Counted from the first letter of the stretch, positions 21,711 through 34,585 are shown. The stretch: DNA of 64,000 bases from Mangifera indica (GCF_011075055.1 NC_058137.1:8169463-8233462); one strand, 5' to 3'. A program made the numbers and translations. The notes: a model not told the origin generated them from the letters alone.

Positions 21711-24670
21711 AAATTATTAAGATCCAGGGGAAATCAACTGCAGTTTTCAATAGTAAACCATTCCCATTAAAATATCTAAAACTAAAATAAATTTATCCTT
21801 TTTTTTCTTTTTTTGAGGACAATTACTTTTTATCCAAACTAAACCAAAACGATAAGTTATCATCATTAAAGTTAGAAAATAATAAATTCTCATATTTTGT
21901 CTAATTTTTTCATCAATCTTAACTACAAAATGGTATTTAGGCAATTATTTTTATCTAATTTTAAATTTTAATTATAATTTTGTAAAGAAATAAAAATAAT
22001 AATAATAAATCTTTTTTATTTGATTTCTTCTTCTTCTTATCTTATCATTACGTAACTTTTTCTTCTTCTTCTTCAATCTTCATCTCATCACACCTCCCAA
22101 AACTCCTCAACCCACTATTTCAAAATCATAGCTTATGCAATCACACAACTGAAGTAAAAGAAAAGGTAGTCACTACAAAATCATCATTGCAAGTCCTATA
22201 CATAGCCACGAGCCGATTCTATTACTGTTATAGGGCTAACCACCAATTAGATCACCCAAAGACAACACTTAACCCTCTAAGAGAGAAAAAGTAGCACCCT
22301 ATAGCAAAGTGAGGGACAAACCTAGAAGGAATGATCACATTTGTTTTTATCATCCTCTATCCTAGTTCTCAACTATTGAAGAAAGGTGGGTGATCTTTCA
22401 AAGGCAATATTTAATTGGTTATAGTCATCTAGTAAATAGCGTCACGAGATATTTTCTGGATTTGTTCACAAATGATGAATCTTATATATGTTGATCCACC
22501 ATAGCTTTGATACACTAATCAATATAATCAATGACTATTATATAAATAGCCCTAACAAGAAAGCTAATGTCAAACTAGGTTGATTGATGCACAAGAAATT
22601 CTAATGATCTCAAGTCTAAGGATCATATGTAACATTTTCCATTAGAGAATTTATTCCACAAGCACAAGGGTTATCATTTATATGTAATCCTTTAGTGGGT
22701 CAAAATGCACCCATATGTTATGTCGGGTTATCACAAATAACCTTAACATGTGAGATCTATTAATATCTTTCGATAAGGTCATTCAATATGATGATAGTTT
22801 TATCGTATTATTTGTATTTTTTATCAAAATAACATTGAGGCTACGAATGTTTTTAGATTGACCACCACATCAGCACATAGGATCCTCATGATCAAACTTC
22901 ACATTAATCTCCTCACCATGATTCAACTAATCAAAGGACATTTATCACATACATATACTTTACATAAAAGATAAAGATGAGGAATTGTTAGTTATTAATT
23001 AAAACTATGATACCATGTTTGAATGAAATTATAATATTAGCTTCAATGAATGCCTTTGAGAACCTACTCTAATAATGGGTTCATCATGACATAAGTTATT
23101 GTATGCACACTAAAGGTTGACACCACAACAATGTAAGTTATGATCTGCACATCATTAATTGACAATGTTAAAACATAAATTATAGTTTGTATATCATTAA
23201 TTGATGTTGATGTGACAAGTTATGTTTTGCACATCAACGATTGACACTACTTAATTATGAGTTACATTCTATTATATGATGTCAACACTAAGGATGGCAA
23301 TAGACTAGTAACTTAAGTTAAGGTTTGTACACAAGAGGGGATTCTTACTTCTTGGCCCAAAGGTATCTTATTTTTTTTGGTAAAGATGTGAAGTTGTTGT
23401 GTGAGCGACTAGAGACCTTGTTACGACTGGTGGTTTAGAGAGAACAAAGATCACTATTGTTGTTGTCAAAGCAACATTATACAATTGTTTGATTAAAGTA
23501 TTCATGGAATTGGTAAAGCCACCAATGATGTCATGTAGTTGCACCATCATGTCAGGTGCAATCAATTATTCTTCAGGGCAAGTTGGTTTTCGGTAACAAG
23601 TTCACATTCTCTTATAAGAGAGATACAATGTCTAGTTTTAGTATTATGATCAATTAAGACTTCCTTTGATTTTCTTTTGCAAGGAATCATAAGAAAAAGG
23701 CTACAGTCAAGGTTAACAAAACAATAAGAAAGAGGTTCTTTTTTTTCTTAGACTTTACTTTTCTTTCGTGATAGGCTGTTAGAAGAATGATTCGTTCAAT
23801 TAAAAGATTTTCTTGGGAAATGAAGGAGAGCTTGTCGAAAACCTCTTTTATGTCAAATCATCAATACATAAAATTGCACCAATGAAAAATACATAAGACT
23901 AAGAGTGTGATCTCATGCAAGAGGGTCATGATTATGATGAATAAAGTGAGGTTTTATGTCTCTAGGCAATTTTTTTTTTAAAGTTTATGTCTATTAGTAT
24001 GTTATTAACTTCTCTGAGCAATTTTAGAAAAGTATCAATATTAGTTACAAAAGAGTACCTTTGCCTATACAATTTTGTATTTATAAGACAAAAGACAAAG
24101 GTAATTGAGTAATTACATGATTAGACCATCTAGATCCTAGTATATCAAATTTAAACTTCTAATAACTTCTGTTGATGACATTATCCTATAGTCTTAGACA
24201 CAATGATGGAGTGGGATGTGATCCTATGAAAGTAGATGATTGGAATGGTAGGTTATAGAGATCATGGAAACTATTTGATTCCATCATTTAATTTACTTAT
24301 GTGCCGCATTCTGAGTTGATATTCAATTAGGTAATGTGTCTAGCATCTTGCATGTAGATGATTGTTAGGAATCCTATGATGGTTGGGCAATAAAGATGGA
24401 TGAACTCGTCTCATAATCCTAGCTAAGAATAGGACAAATTGCATTCAATAGATTAATATCAGGTTTGGATAAAAACATACTTGCATTTGATGGCTCATTC
24501 TATTTATAATATTCTCTAAGGAAACTTTTGTAAATTCTTAAAACGACGCTTACTCATCCAAACAGGGTATCAAAGATCAACAACATAATGTGAAGTGGCC
24601 AAAAAGGCTCTAACTAGGTGTTGGCACAATCCATTGCAAATTAAGAAAAGAAAAGAACCGAGGTTGTTGT
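21711..24670. repeat. Degenerate retroelement-like intergenic DNA
   Basis: No gene is recognised. About 22,690-22,990 resembles 7,930-8,250, with shared wording around CATAGGATCCTCATGATCAA, CCTCACCATGATTCAACTA and GACATTTATCACATAC. It is probably the remains of the same LTR family. The rest is AT-rich with short interrupted frames, none of which carries a domain I can name. Confidence 0.4.
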
Positions 24671-24678
24671 ATTGCAAC

Positions 24679-25004
24679 TAGGGCTGGATTCGAGCCGAGC
24701 CGAGCTCGGGCTCGGCTCGGCTTTTTGAGGGCCGGCTCGAGTTCGGCTCGTTTTCAGTTCGGCTCGGTAACGGCTCGGCTCGGCTCGTTTTTTATATCAA
24801 AACGACACCGTTTTGTATATATATATAAATCAAAACGACGTCGTTTTGTATAAAAAAATTTTTTAAAAAATATACCGAGCCAACCCGAGCCAGCTCGGGC
24901 TCGGCTTGAGCTCGATCGAGCCGAGCTGAGCCCGGCTCGTTTCAGGCTCGAACCGAACCGAGCCGAGCTCGAGCTCGAGCTGGCTCGGCTCGAATCCAGC
25001 CCTA
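24679..25004. mobile_element. Short non-autonomous hAT element (326 bp) with perfect 8 bp duplication
   Basis: Starts TAGGGCTGGATTCGAGCCG and ends with the inverse of the same word. ATTGCAAC flanks both sides (24,671-24,678 and 25,005-25,012). It has the GAGCC/GGCTC-rich subterminal zones and central AAAACGACGTCGTTTT palindrome of the copy at 6,085-6,388. The serine/arginine-rich open frame on the minus strand (24,754-25,011) is a by-product of these repeats. Confidence 0.92.
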
Positions 25005-25012
25005 ATTGCAAC

Positions 25013-26573
25013 TAGTGACAACTAAGGAAGAAAAAGAACATTTAAATAGCAACAACATGGTATAATTGGGCTTGGTGATAGAACAATTATTTCATCTTAC
25101 TTCGTCCTAAAGCAAACCCTAATAAAATGCATAGAATAGGTGTTCCTTAATACAAAATCAGAACGATTACTCTTTGAGTAAGCACTCTTCGTAACTTAAT
25201 CCCAATCCTACTCTAATTAGGTGATCACCAATTGACCCTCTAAGTAAACACTCAACTCACTTAAGTCCAATAGAGACCAAATTTTTGTGCTATTGGAATT
25301 GATTCACATAAAACCCAAAGCCTTTGTGGGTACCTTAATAATCAACCCTTATTATGTGTGATCTATATATTCTCTATTATATTGATAATAAACAAAATCA
25401 TAACTAATCTATAATTAGTCAATCTTTTATTCACATACCAAGAACAACCTCATTAAAACATCAGAACCATCCAAATGACTATAAATTAATGAAAGGGTGA
25501 TTTTACTTGTCACAATCCAATCAAATCATCTTATCAGCGGATATCTTAATAAAGCTGAGTTGCAAAAATATTATTTACCTTATAAGAACTGTTGATATTG
25601 ATGTTTGTTACTCAAGCAACGACCAAATTAATATTGATTGGACAACTTGATACATATTGTCAACTTGCCACCAAAGGATTCCACTATTAATTTGATGGCA
25701 ACTTGATACATATTCCCAACTTGATTAGCTTTCAGGCACCAACTCCAACAATGATTTGCCTAATTGTTGAGTGCTTCCTGATAACTAGTCAGTCTTTTGG
25801 TGCTTGCTCAATCAGTGATTTGATTCCATCATGACCAGGCGCTACTTTGATGTAACCCATGTACATTTTCTCTAAGGAATAGAGTGACCTCAAAACATTG
25901 CCCATTAATCGTGAGCCATTTAATGGCATCAGTTCATGACATTTTGACATTATTGAGGCAAGCCAACTATGATAATTAGTCAAAATAAAATATATTTAAT
26001 AAGAGCAACGTGTAACCAATAAAACAGTATCTCTGACAAGTGGTATAAATGTAGTAAGTTGTTATGAAGGATAGTCTACGTGCCACGGTGCTACAATGCC
26101 ACCACTCCATTTCATTCTCATTGAAGAACAACACTAGAATGAAATTCGTTCATTTTACTTCAAGTTTGTGATCAAGGACTCTGCGTAAAGGGTACCCCAT
26201 ATTCGATTTTCTTTATCATCAGAGCTGCAATCCTCCATGTGTTGTTTAAATATTCTTGGATTTGAGAATAAACTCAAATTTGATTGAGTTGTGAATCTAT
26301 ATATATCTGTGCTACTTCCAGAGAGTTTCACATAGCCTGATTTCCTTAGTATACGTGTAATCTTTCTTTTCTTATGCTGTTTTGGTTTTATGTTATTTAA
26401 TTTCTAAAGTATTGTATTGAGAGTACTTGCAATTGCTGAATATCTTTTCTTCATCCTGCATTATCATTTTAATTTCTTGCTTCTTGAACTGCAAGTAATT
26501 AGAACCAGTTTTTACATTTCATCTTTCTCTGTCGCATCAAATTTAATTTTAAATAAAGGATTATCTTGTGCAG
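25013..26573. other. Intergenic and upstream region of PILS copy 2
   Basis: No recognised gene. An unassigned minus-strand frame of 64 codons lies at 25,789-25,983 without a known domain. The part from about 26,100 probably contains the promoter and non-coding first exon of the second PILS gene, but I could not fix its donor site. Confidence 0.35.
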
Positions 26574-26629
26574 GGATAGGTATTTTAGTTTATAGGAGTA
26601 GAACTGATATAAGGCTTAAGAGTTTCACA

Positions 26630-28870
26630 ATGAAACTTCTGGATCTCTTTATTGTTGCATTTATACCAGTACTAAAGGTACTACTGCTCACTGCTCTTGG
26701 ATTATTTCTTGCACTGGATCGTGTAGATATATTGGGAAAAGAGGCACGAAAGCATTTAAACAATGTAAGTGTTAGTGCTGCATTAAATTCATGTTCATTC
26801 TGCATTGTTTACACTCTGTTTGCACTGTTGTGGCAATGAAAGATGTTTTAATTATGCCTTAAGAGAACGTCTCCTTCAATTTTGTACAGGTAGCTTTTTT
26901 TGTCTTCAATCCAGCACTTGTTGCTAGCAGCCTTGCAAAATACATAACACTTAAAAGCATAAGCCTGCTGTGAGTTTGTGGCTACTAAGCAATTCTCCTT
27001 TTCCTCCACCCATAATTTTCTTGTTTTGGAAGTAACATTTTTAATATTATATATGTAGGTGGTTTATGCCTTTTAATGTTCTTCTCACGTTCATCATAGG
27101 CTCAGCACTTGGATGGATACTTTTAAAAATTACTAAAGCTCCTTCTGATTTATGGGGGCTTGTTTTAGGATGTTGTGCTGCAGGTATTTGAGCTGATTAT
27201 TTCGAAAACGCTTTTCATTCTGTAATCTGCATGTATTTTGGCATTTGATGTGTACAGGTAACTTGGGGAATTTGCCTCTCATTATAATTCCAGCAGTTTG
27301 TAAAGAACGAGGTAGTCCGTTTGGCGATGCTCATACTTGTTATAACCAGGGAATGGCATATTCTGCACTTTCTATGGCAGTATGAACCTAGCCAGCTTGT
27401 CTAATTATGTTAATTATTGCTTTTCTGGGCCTGTTTCAATGCTTTGCCTTATCATTTTATGATGTTTCAGATTGGAGCCATCTACATGTGGTCATACGTT
27501 TATAACATTATGCGGATATGTTCAAATAAGAGATCTGAAGGAGCCAAACCAGATGATTTCACAGAAAGTGCAAAGCCTGCAGTAGAAACAGCTGAAAATC
27601 TTTCAAATTCTCACTTGGGATCACTTCTTCCTCTAAAATCAAGCTCACCGAGGGAAGACCATTTGGATCATCTTGAACTTGATCAGGCTAATATATCTGA
27701 AGGGAAGCCAAAGGTAATTAGTCTCAGTGGTTTCATAATCCAAATAGTGGCTCTGGCAGTTTGTGTTATCCATTTGAAAAAAACCAATGTTGAAAATATT
27801 AACTTCTTATTCTTTTATAAAATATATCGAGCTATATATAGGATTCTCTGACTCTGAGAGCAATCATCATCTTACCTTTGCCAGTTTTTTTTTTTTTTGG
27901 TGGCAGGTGCCACTTCTAGAGAAGATTAAGCAGTTTTTCCAAACTTTTGCAATGAAGACCAACCTGCGGAAGCTCTTTGCACCTTCAACCATTGGAGCTG
28001 TATGCTAATGGCTATGATAACATTAGATATATAAACTTTGTAAACAAAATCTTCTTTCTAAATTCACATAACATAAAATGAATGAAAAATGTGAATATAA
28101 AAAGGTTAGCTTAACAGATACATAAATAATAGATAAAGTTAGATAAGAAAACCAAAGAAGGATTGTTCCATTAAGTTTTATAGGTACTTCATGTACACAA
28201 TCCTACTATTTATGCTAGAGAGGCTTCATTTAGTAGAATCTAGGAAAGTTTTTTTTGAGTAAAGTTGTGATTGCAAATAAATATCAAATGTATTCTGAAT
28301 GGAGTCAATGGCTGACAGTGATTGTTGTCTTGTTGCATAGGTGGTTGGATTTCTGGTTGGTAGCATCCCTCAGGTTCGGAAGGTGTTGATTGGCGATAGT
28401 GCTTCTCTTCGTGTTGTAGAAGACTCTGCGTCTCTACTCGGGTAAATGTGATTCCTATTTGATGTTGATTCTTTTGGGGCATCAAGATAGACAATGTTAT
28501 CAGCTCTTATCTCCCTATAATTTGGTGAATAGGGATGCAGCCATTCCAACTGTCACCATAATTATGGGGGCAAACCTTCTTAAAGGTAAGTAGTGATCTT
28601 AATTTGATCAAACTCTTTATCAGTCTTATTAAAATTGATATTGTAGGATGTTATTCAGGTTTGAAAGGGTCAAAAATACACCTTACTCTGATGATTGGGA
28701 TATTAGTGATTCGATATATAGCTTTGCCAATAGTGGGTGTAGTCATCGTTAAATTGGCCATTCACTTGGGATTGGTGAAGTCAAACCCCTTATATCAGTT
28801 TGTTCTTCTGCTTCAATTTGCACTGCCACCAGCAGTAAAGTCTGTCATTTCCCATGAAGCTTCGTATTAG
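26630..28870 (+). CDS. PILS: PIN-LIKES (PILS) auxin carrier, copy 2, C-terminally truncated
   Basis: Coding exons: 26,630-26,764, 26,890-26,969, 27,059-27,183, 27,258-27,379, 27,471-27,713, 27,907-27,999, 28,341-28,441, 28,533-28,585, 28,659-28,870. The frame is continuous for 387 residues. Exons 1-4 and 6-8 have exactly the lengths of copy 1 (135, 80, 125, 122, 93, 101 and 53 nt), and exon 5 (central loop) is 54 nt longer, so the two are tandem paralogues. Landmarks include MKLLDLFIVAFIPVLKVLLL, FVFNPALVASSLAKY, GCCAAGNLGNLPLIIIPAVC, IGAIYMWSYVYNI, FAPSTIGA and LLLQFALPPA. After PPA the family reads MNIG and splices to an exon encoding QLFGAGESECS. Here the sequence instead runs into VKSVISHEASY and a stop, and no such exon is seen downstream. 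The last membrane span is therefore missing. It may be a non-functional or altered carrier. Confidence 0.82.
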
Positions 28871-29450
28871 CAGACAAAGTGAACGTTTTTGTTATCAATT
28901 GATAAGTTCCATGCAAGAGGACTTCCATTAAATGATTTGCTCCACCAGCCGGTAGACATGCAACATTGTGTAGTAGTACTTACAATACGAAGTAACATTC
29001 CGAATTCACCCAGATTAAGATATCTTGTATTTTAGATTTAGTTTATATTATAATAATCTTCTGTAAGTAACATTCTAAAAATTAGATGCATTTATAGGCC
29101 TTTGTAAAAGGTGTTTACGATCGGTTTCCAAATAATTTTGAATTAAATATAAATAATATTTACTTGTATACTTAAAAATGTTACATGCAGTTATTTTTCA
29201 CTTAGCACAATAGCAAAGTGATGTGTCTAAATACTGTAACCTCATGTTAAAGCATCTCTTAAGACTCACAATGATGTGATATATCAAATCATCCGCTTTT
29301 CATGGGCATTTAAAGATCTATGTTCTTCCTTAGCTCATTAAATACAATGTCATGAGTCAAGTACAGTGTTCTGTATAAAAAAGGAAGATGGCACACATAT
29401 AAACCTAATTAATCAAAGGTGAGCCAGCATTTTGATATGTTACAACCTGA
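28871..29450. other. Gap between PILS copy 2 and DGAT2 (tail to tail)
   Basis: The two genes converge here, so both 3' untranslated regions probably lie in this stretch. No copy of the missing last PILS exon was found in it. Otherwise AT-rich. Confidence 0.4.
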
Positions 29451-32400
29451 TCAAAGAATTTTTAACTTAAGATCGGGATAGCCAACCCCTGCTTTATGTC
29501 TTTCAAACAGATCTTGAAGTGCTTCAACAAATTGTTTGTGTACTTCATTCACCTGCAACCGTGATGATGGACACGTCAACGACATACAGAGATCCTATCA
29601 AATATTGTATTAAATTAAAATGGACTCCTGATAATTCCATAAAAGATGCAAATTTATCATAAACATGATAATTAGTTATGGCACAGAGCAGTCTTTTATC
29701 ACTAAGTGCAGATAACAGCATGCTATTGTTTTGGGGACTATTTTAGAGTATCCAAATATGAATTTTCTTTCTGCTTCGTGTTAATGGTTATTTATGTCAG
29801 TGAAGAAAACTGCATAAAGCCAGCAACAAGTAATAGCATCCATACCTCTTCCATTGTAGGTTGTGGATTTTTCTTAACTTCTATTGGTTTGCCCACCACT
29901 ACATGCATTGGATGTTGATAGGGTAGAGGAGATCTGCAAAAGTCACGAATTCCAATCAACTTAAGGAACTGACACCTGGCTAGACTCCAACATATTACTA
30001 GACATTCTCTAGCAAGAGAATGCAGAAGTTGTAGAACCAAATAGTCAAGTCATTAAGTCACTAACCTATTTTCTAATTGGCTAGCCTCAACTTACAGAAT
30101 TCTACAAATATTAGACAGAATAATAGTTATGGTTCGCTTCAATGGCATTTCTTCAATAATAGAAAACCAATTCAAGTAAAAGAAGAAAACTCTTTCAAAA
30201 CTTGGTAAACAATGGGAATGTTATTGTTCCTCAAGCTTCACTAAACAATATCAACCGTGAAAAACTATCATCCATTGAAACACATATACACTGACAGCTT
30301 TCTTGTTCCTCTGTTTTCTTGTACATGGTAAAAAGAATTCAATTGCCCAGATTTCATGCAAAGAAATTATGACTGACATAAGATTTTGAGAGAAAGAGAA
30401 ACCTTTGAGATGAGTAAAACAACTTTCAGACTGGGGAACATACATAATAGGAAGGAGTGTCAACCGTACAATACAGACAACACCATGTTAGAATGGCTTT
30501 CAGCTGCTATATTTTATAATCTAAGCATCAATATTTCAAAGTTAATAAATCCACCCAATAATATCAATAAGATCATATTATAACTTGGACTATATCAAAA
30601 AGTTTCATCAAGAGAAAATGGAAACTAATAATGGATTTTTTCTCTACAGATCCCATTTGCCAACGAACAATGAAATGATAAATTGCAAAATGAAGGGATT
30701 GTGACAATTATAATTTATACACATATGTGGTATTGATACATACCCAAAAAGTCCCCAGAAGTAAATGGGGGTGAATTTAATGGCTCTAGCAAACTGGAGG
30801 AACAACTTCCCACCTGGCTTCCACCACTTATACACATATGACTGAAGCAAACATGTAGAGAAAAGTTAAACAATTAAACAGCATGGGCACTAGGATGAGG
30901 ATTCATGAAGAGTATTAATTAATAAGATGAATAATACAACAAATACATGAGAACATTTAGATAGTAATAGCAAGAAATAGATTAAAAAGGTAAGTAAAAT
31001 CGGCTAGTGATCACATTTGTTGCACCACCACTGGCACTAGGATGAGGATTCATGAAGAAAAGCATAAGAACAATAATTAAGGTATCAAAAAAACAATGCA
31101 AATGGAGATGAACTTTGCAGTAATACCACTTAGTGAAAAGGAGGGGAAAGAAAAAGAAGGAATACCTGACCAAAACAAAACACTGGAACCAGGGGCCGAC
31201 CCATCTCTATGGCAATGCGAACAAATCCTCTTCTTGCCTTAAGAAAGACAATCTACAAACAAGTAAAGCACTAATAAACATAAATAAAGGCTATAAAGAA
31301 GAGAAGTGCTCTTCCCTGAGTTTGTTTTTGATGGGGCAGTTTGAGAGAAATTGAGAGAAAGATGTAATAGTAAGAAAAATGGCTGTTCTTTCTTCTGAAA
31401 GAACGTATGCATGTCGAATAAGTCTAGTCAAGGTAGCATCCTCAGAAGGATTGTTCATCTTCTATTTTTGATACGACAAATGAAGGGTGGCTTCCAATAG
31501 CAGAGGCAAATAATAATAGTGCTTGAAATTAATAACCTAAACCAAACTTGAACAATTACAACACCTGAATTTTCCAGGTAGAATGCCAATGCCCAGTGAT
31601 AAGGGACATCATAAATTATCCCAAGTCCTGACACAAAAATGGATGATAACACATAAATTGTAAGAGTAAAGAAGAAGAACTAAAAGAGTGAAACCTCTGA
31701 ATTATGCTCCATGAGAAATGTCTCCTGTACTCCACCAGGCACTATGATGCAACTATAACCAGCAGCCAATAGAGAAGTGAAATTTTTCTTTGTTGCTGGT
31801 GTAAGGCCCAACCATGTCCATATATGCCTCATAAACGGTGTGTAGAAAACCTAGTGATTCATAGTCACTTCAGGAGTCAATGATGGTAGGTAGAGGAATG
31901 TTCCTATAAACACATACATCTACAAGAGTATAGAGAAAAAAAATCTTACAGCGCTGCTAGCAAGGACCTTTATTTTTGGGAGAGGCATGAACCCTGTATT
32001 GTCAGCAAGTGAAACAACCCCAATTGGCAAAACTGAATGAGGCTCATAACCAAAAACTGCCAGAAGCACAAAGTGAGACAAACAAATATTAAAAGAAGAA
32101 ATAAATTAACAGAAATTATTAGCCTGATTACAAAGTTAGAGCTCTACAAAGAAAAGTTCCATGAATGAATTGCTATTTTAAAGCAGCCCAAAAGAAGCAC
32201 CTTAGCTAAGTGAGTTTAGTCTAGGTCATGATTAACCTTTAGTCTGCAGTTGGGTCGAACAATTTTTCCCTGATTTTAATTTATATCCTGTTTTTGAAGG
32301 AGAATTAAAAGGGTTTAATCTTTTGCTGACAGTAACACATTAAGTTAATGAAGACTACCAAATCTTTGGTGTACCAGGCAAGCCAACTGGTATGGAGATG

Positions 32401-32972
32401 ATGTTACTCTGATATTGTATAAAGAAAAAATAGCACTAGCTTGCTTGGTAAAGAGAATACCGTAAGCACGATCGGGATGGAAGGCATTGAAATCTTCAAC
32501 ATGTAGAGTGACAGGAAAATAATTGCATGCATGCTTACAGATGTACCTGGTAATTGAAATTGAAATTGAAGAAAATAGCCGATAAATAGAAAATTAAATT
32601 GAAATTGATGGGAAGGGTTTTTTAGTACCTGGACAAGCGTTTGCCAAATTTGCTATGCTGATCAATAGGAACAAACATAAAGACTAATAGCAATCCCAAC
32701 ACACTGAAGATGAAGAAAAATTTTAGCTTACTTGAATATCAATTAAAATCAGTATTATGAAAGTCGGAGGCGAGGACATACATAACCAATATGGAGAGAG
32801 GGAAGAAAAGGAAGGAGACAACGACCAAAAGGACATTGAAGTGGATAGCTCCCAGCCATAAAGCCACAGCTAAAATGGAATGAACTGTATTAGTTTGAAA
32901 ATTTTTGTCTCCTTGAAATTCCCGATATTGTTGCTGTTGCTCATCACTTCCCTTTCCGTTCCCTTGCGCCAT
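29451..32972 (-). CDS. DGAT2: Diacylglycerol O-acyltransferase 2 (DGAT2), nine exons, 329 aa
   Basis: Exons in gene order: 32,782-32,972, 32,629-32,703, 32,461-32,546, 31,950-32,056, 31,695-31,850, 31,166-31,252, 30,744-30,841, 29,846-29,933, 29,451-29,552. All junctions are GT-AG and in frame. DGAT2 transfers an acyl group from acyl-CoA to diacylglycerol in the endoplasmic reticulum membrane, the last step of triacylglycerol synthesis. A hydrophobic N-terminal hairpin spans about residues 32-75. The plant EPHS form of the active-site HPHG block is at 122-125, followed by [16 protein letters not shown] (191-196), a RGFVRIA segment and [11 protein letters not shown] (274-284). The protein ends in the usual YPDLKLKIL. 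Start chosen: ATG at 32,972, since the upstream codons that extend the frame contain no ATG. Length and motifs indicate an intact gene. Confidence 0.95.
30886..31057. repeat. 25 bp direct repeat inside DGAT2 intron 6
   Basis: GGCACTAGGATGAGGATTCA plus five further bases occurs at 30,886-30,910 and again at 31,033-31,057, identical over 25 bp and 147 bp apart. The sequence between is AT-rich. No other feature of a transposon is seen. Confidence 0.85.
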
Positions 32973-32989
32973 CGCCCGAGTCTCAAACT

Positions 32990-34585
32990 TCAAAACTCAA
33001 ATTCGCTTTATAACACTGCAACTAACAGTATTGAGATCGCAAAACTCCGCTTCAATAAATCCAAATCCACTTTTCAATTTCTTTGCGGCTTTATCGTCGT
33101 CATCGTCGTCCTTGTCCTCTCTCGAGTTCGGAAACCCCAATTTTAATTTTATAATAATAATTATAATAAAGGCGAAATTAATAATTAAAAAATCATCACC
33201 GACACGCTGGACCACCATGTCGTTCCACTTACGTCCACCACCACGGCCCTACCCTCCACCCACCACGTGCACCACATTAACCATGCCGCCAGTTTAGCTT
33301 TCTGGAAAATAAATAATACACAGTGGATTGTTGCATTTAGGAATGAATGACACGTATAATTTTTTAACTATTTAGCTTTTCTAAACCCACGTGCACAAAA
33401 TCCTTCTTGTAGACGTTTAGGTTAAAACGGTAAATAAGAAATAATTATTCCATTTTTTAAATAATAAAATTATGTATACTTATTTTTTATACACAATTTA
33501 TATACATAGATAAGGTATTATCATATGATTAGATATTTCCTTATCATATGATGACACATGTTTTAAAATTATCTAATTATATGATGATATATCACTGTAT
33601 ACATGAATTATATATCAAAAATGGATACACATAATATTACTTTTTTTTGGAAAGAGTTGATTGAATTAAAAAAAATTTAAGTATTCGAGTATTGGAGGCT
33701 TTCAAGCGTAAGAGGTTACGAGTTTGAAATCTACCAATGTTATCTTAATTTATTTAATTAAAAATAATAATATATTATTTTATTTAAATATATTTATAAG
33801 ATTATTATATATAAATTAATATTATATTCAATTATTTTATATTAAAATATTTGTATTATGCATGTTTTAAAATATTTTCAAATTTTAATAGAAGTATTAC
33901 ATGTTAAGTTATTTTTGTAATAGAATATTAGTAAAATATGTTCGATCAAACTAATATATGTTATATTAAAATTTTGTTTTTATAGTCAAACCTAGACAAA
34001 ACATAAAGCAATCTAGATGGTCCAAGTTAGCCATAAAACACGTGTCCCCAATCCGACCATGCACGTGAAGTGCTTACAATGAGAAATCTTTGTGACATGA
34101 GACTACATAAACGGGGCACCACGCAAACCATAGGAAATATTAATTGTGCTAGTTGAAGAATTGCTATCATAACATATCATAAAAAATTGTAACCTTCCAC
34201 ATGTCATTCATTCGTATAATAAAATAAGAATCATACTCTAAATTATCATTAGAGATATAAGAGAAGAGGACAAATCCGTAAAAGAGACACAAAAGTTTTA
34301 CTAGAGAATCCTAAATGACTAGATATTTTTATATCATTTCTCTTAATAATCATTTTTAGTACTCTATTAAAATATTTTTATAAAGTAATAACATAATTCT
34401 GAATCGACATTAACTGCCATCAACCCCAACATCCCATCCGAAACCATCCAACGCCAACCCACTTTCTCCCTGTTCTCCCATTTTGGTGTCTTTGCGATTT
34501 TAATTCCAAGGGCCTTTGGTGCAATATCACCTTCAAAATTTTAATGAGAATGCTAATTACACAACCTAATCCAGTTTATCCCATT
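32990..34585. other. Intergenic, DGAT2 upstream region
   Basis: DGAT2 lies just left on the minus strand, so 32,973 to about 33,300 should hold its 5' leader and promoter. The (TCG)n-like stretch at about 33,090-33,115 (reading ATCGTCGTCATCGTCGTC) is a short repeat in this leader. The small overlapping frames at 32,880-33,297 on both strands are not supported as genes. The rest, 33,300-34,585, is AT-rich without recognised content. Confidence 0.4.

Noticed and set aside
23368..23565. Minus-strand 65-codon frame in the PILS spacer
   Set aside because: No recognisable domain and no supporting splice structure; the region is degenerate repeat DNA.
24754..25011. Ser/Arg-rich frame as an SR-like protein
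   Set aside because: It lies wholly within the GAGCC-rich hAT element and reflects its repeats.
25789..25983. Minus-strand 64-codon frame between the PILS genes
   Set aside because: It has protein-like composition, but I recognise no domain, no exon partner was found, and the surroundings are repeats. It may be a relic of an unknown element.
32880..33297. Short frames on both strands near the DGAT2 start
   Set aside because: They are antisense to or upstream of the DGAT2 first exon and partly encode the TCG-type leader repeat.
33655..33730. GGTTACGAGTTTGAAATC as a tRNA box B of a SINE
   Set aside because: No matching A box at the right distance and no cloverleaf could be drawn.
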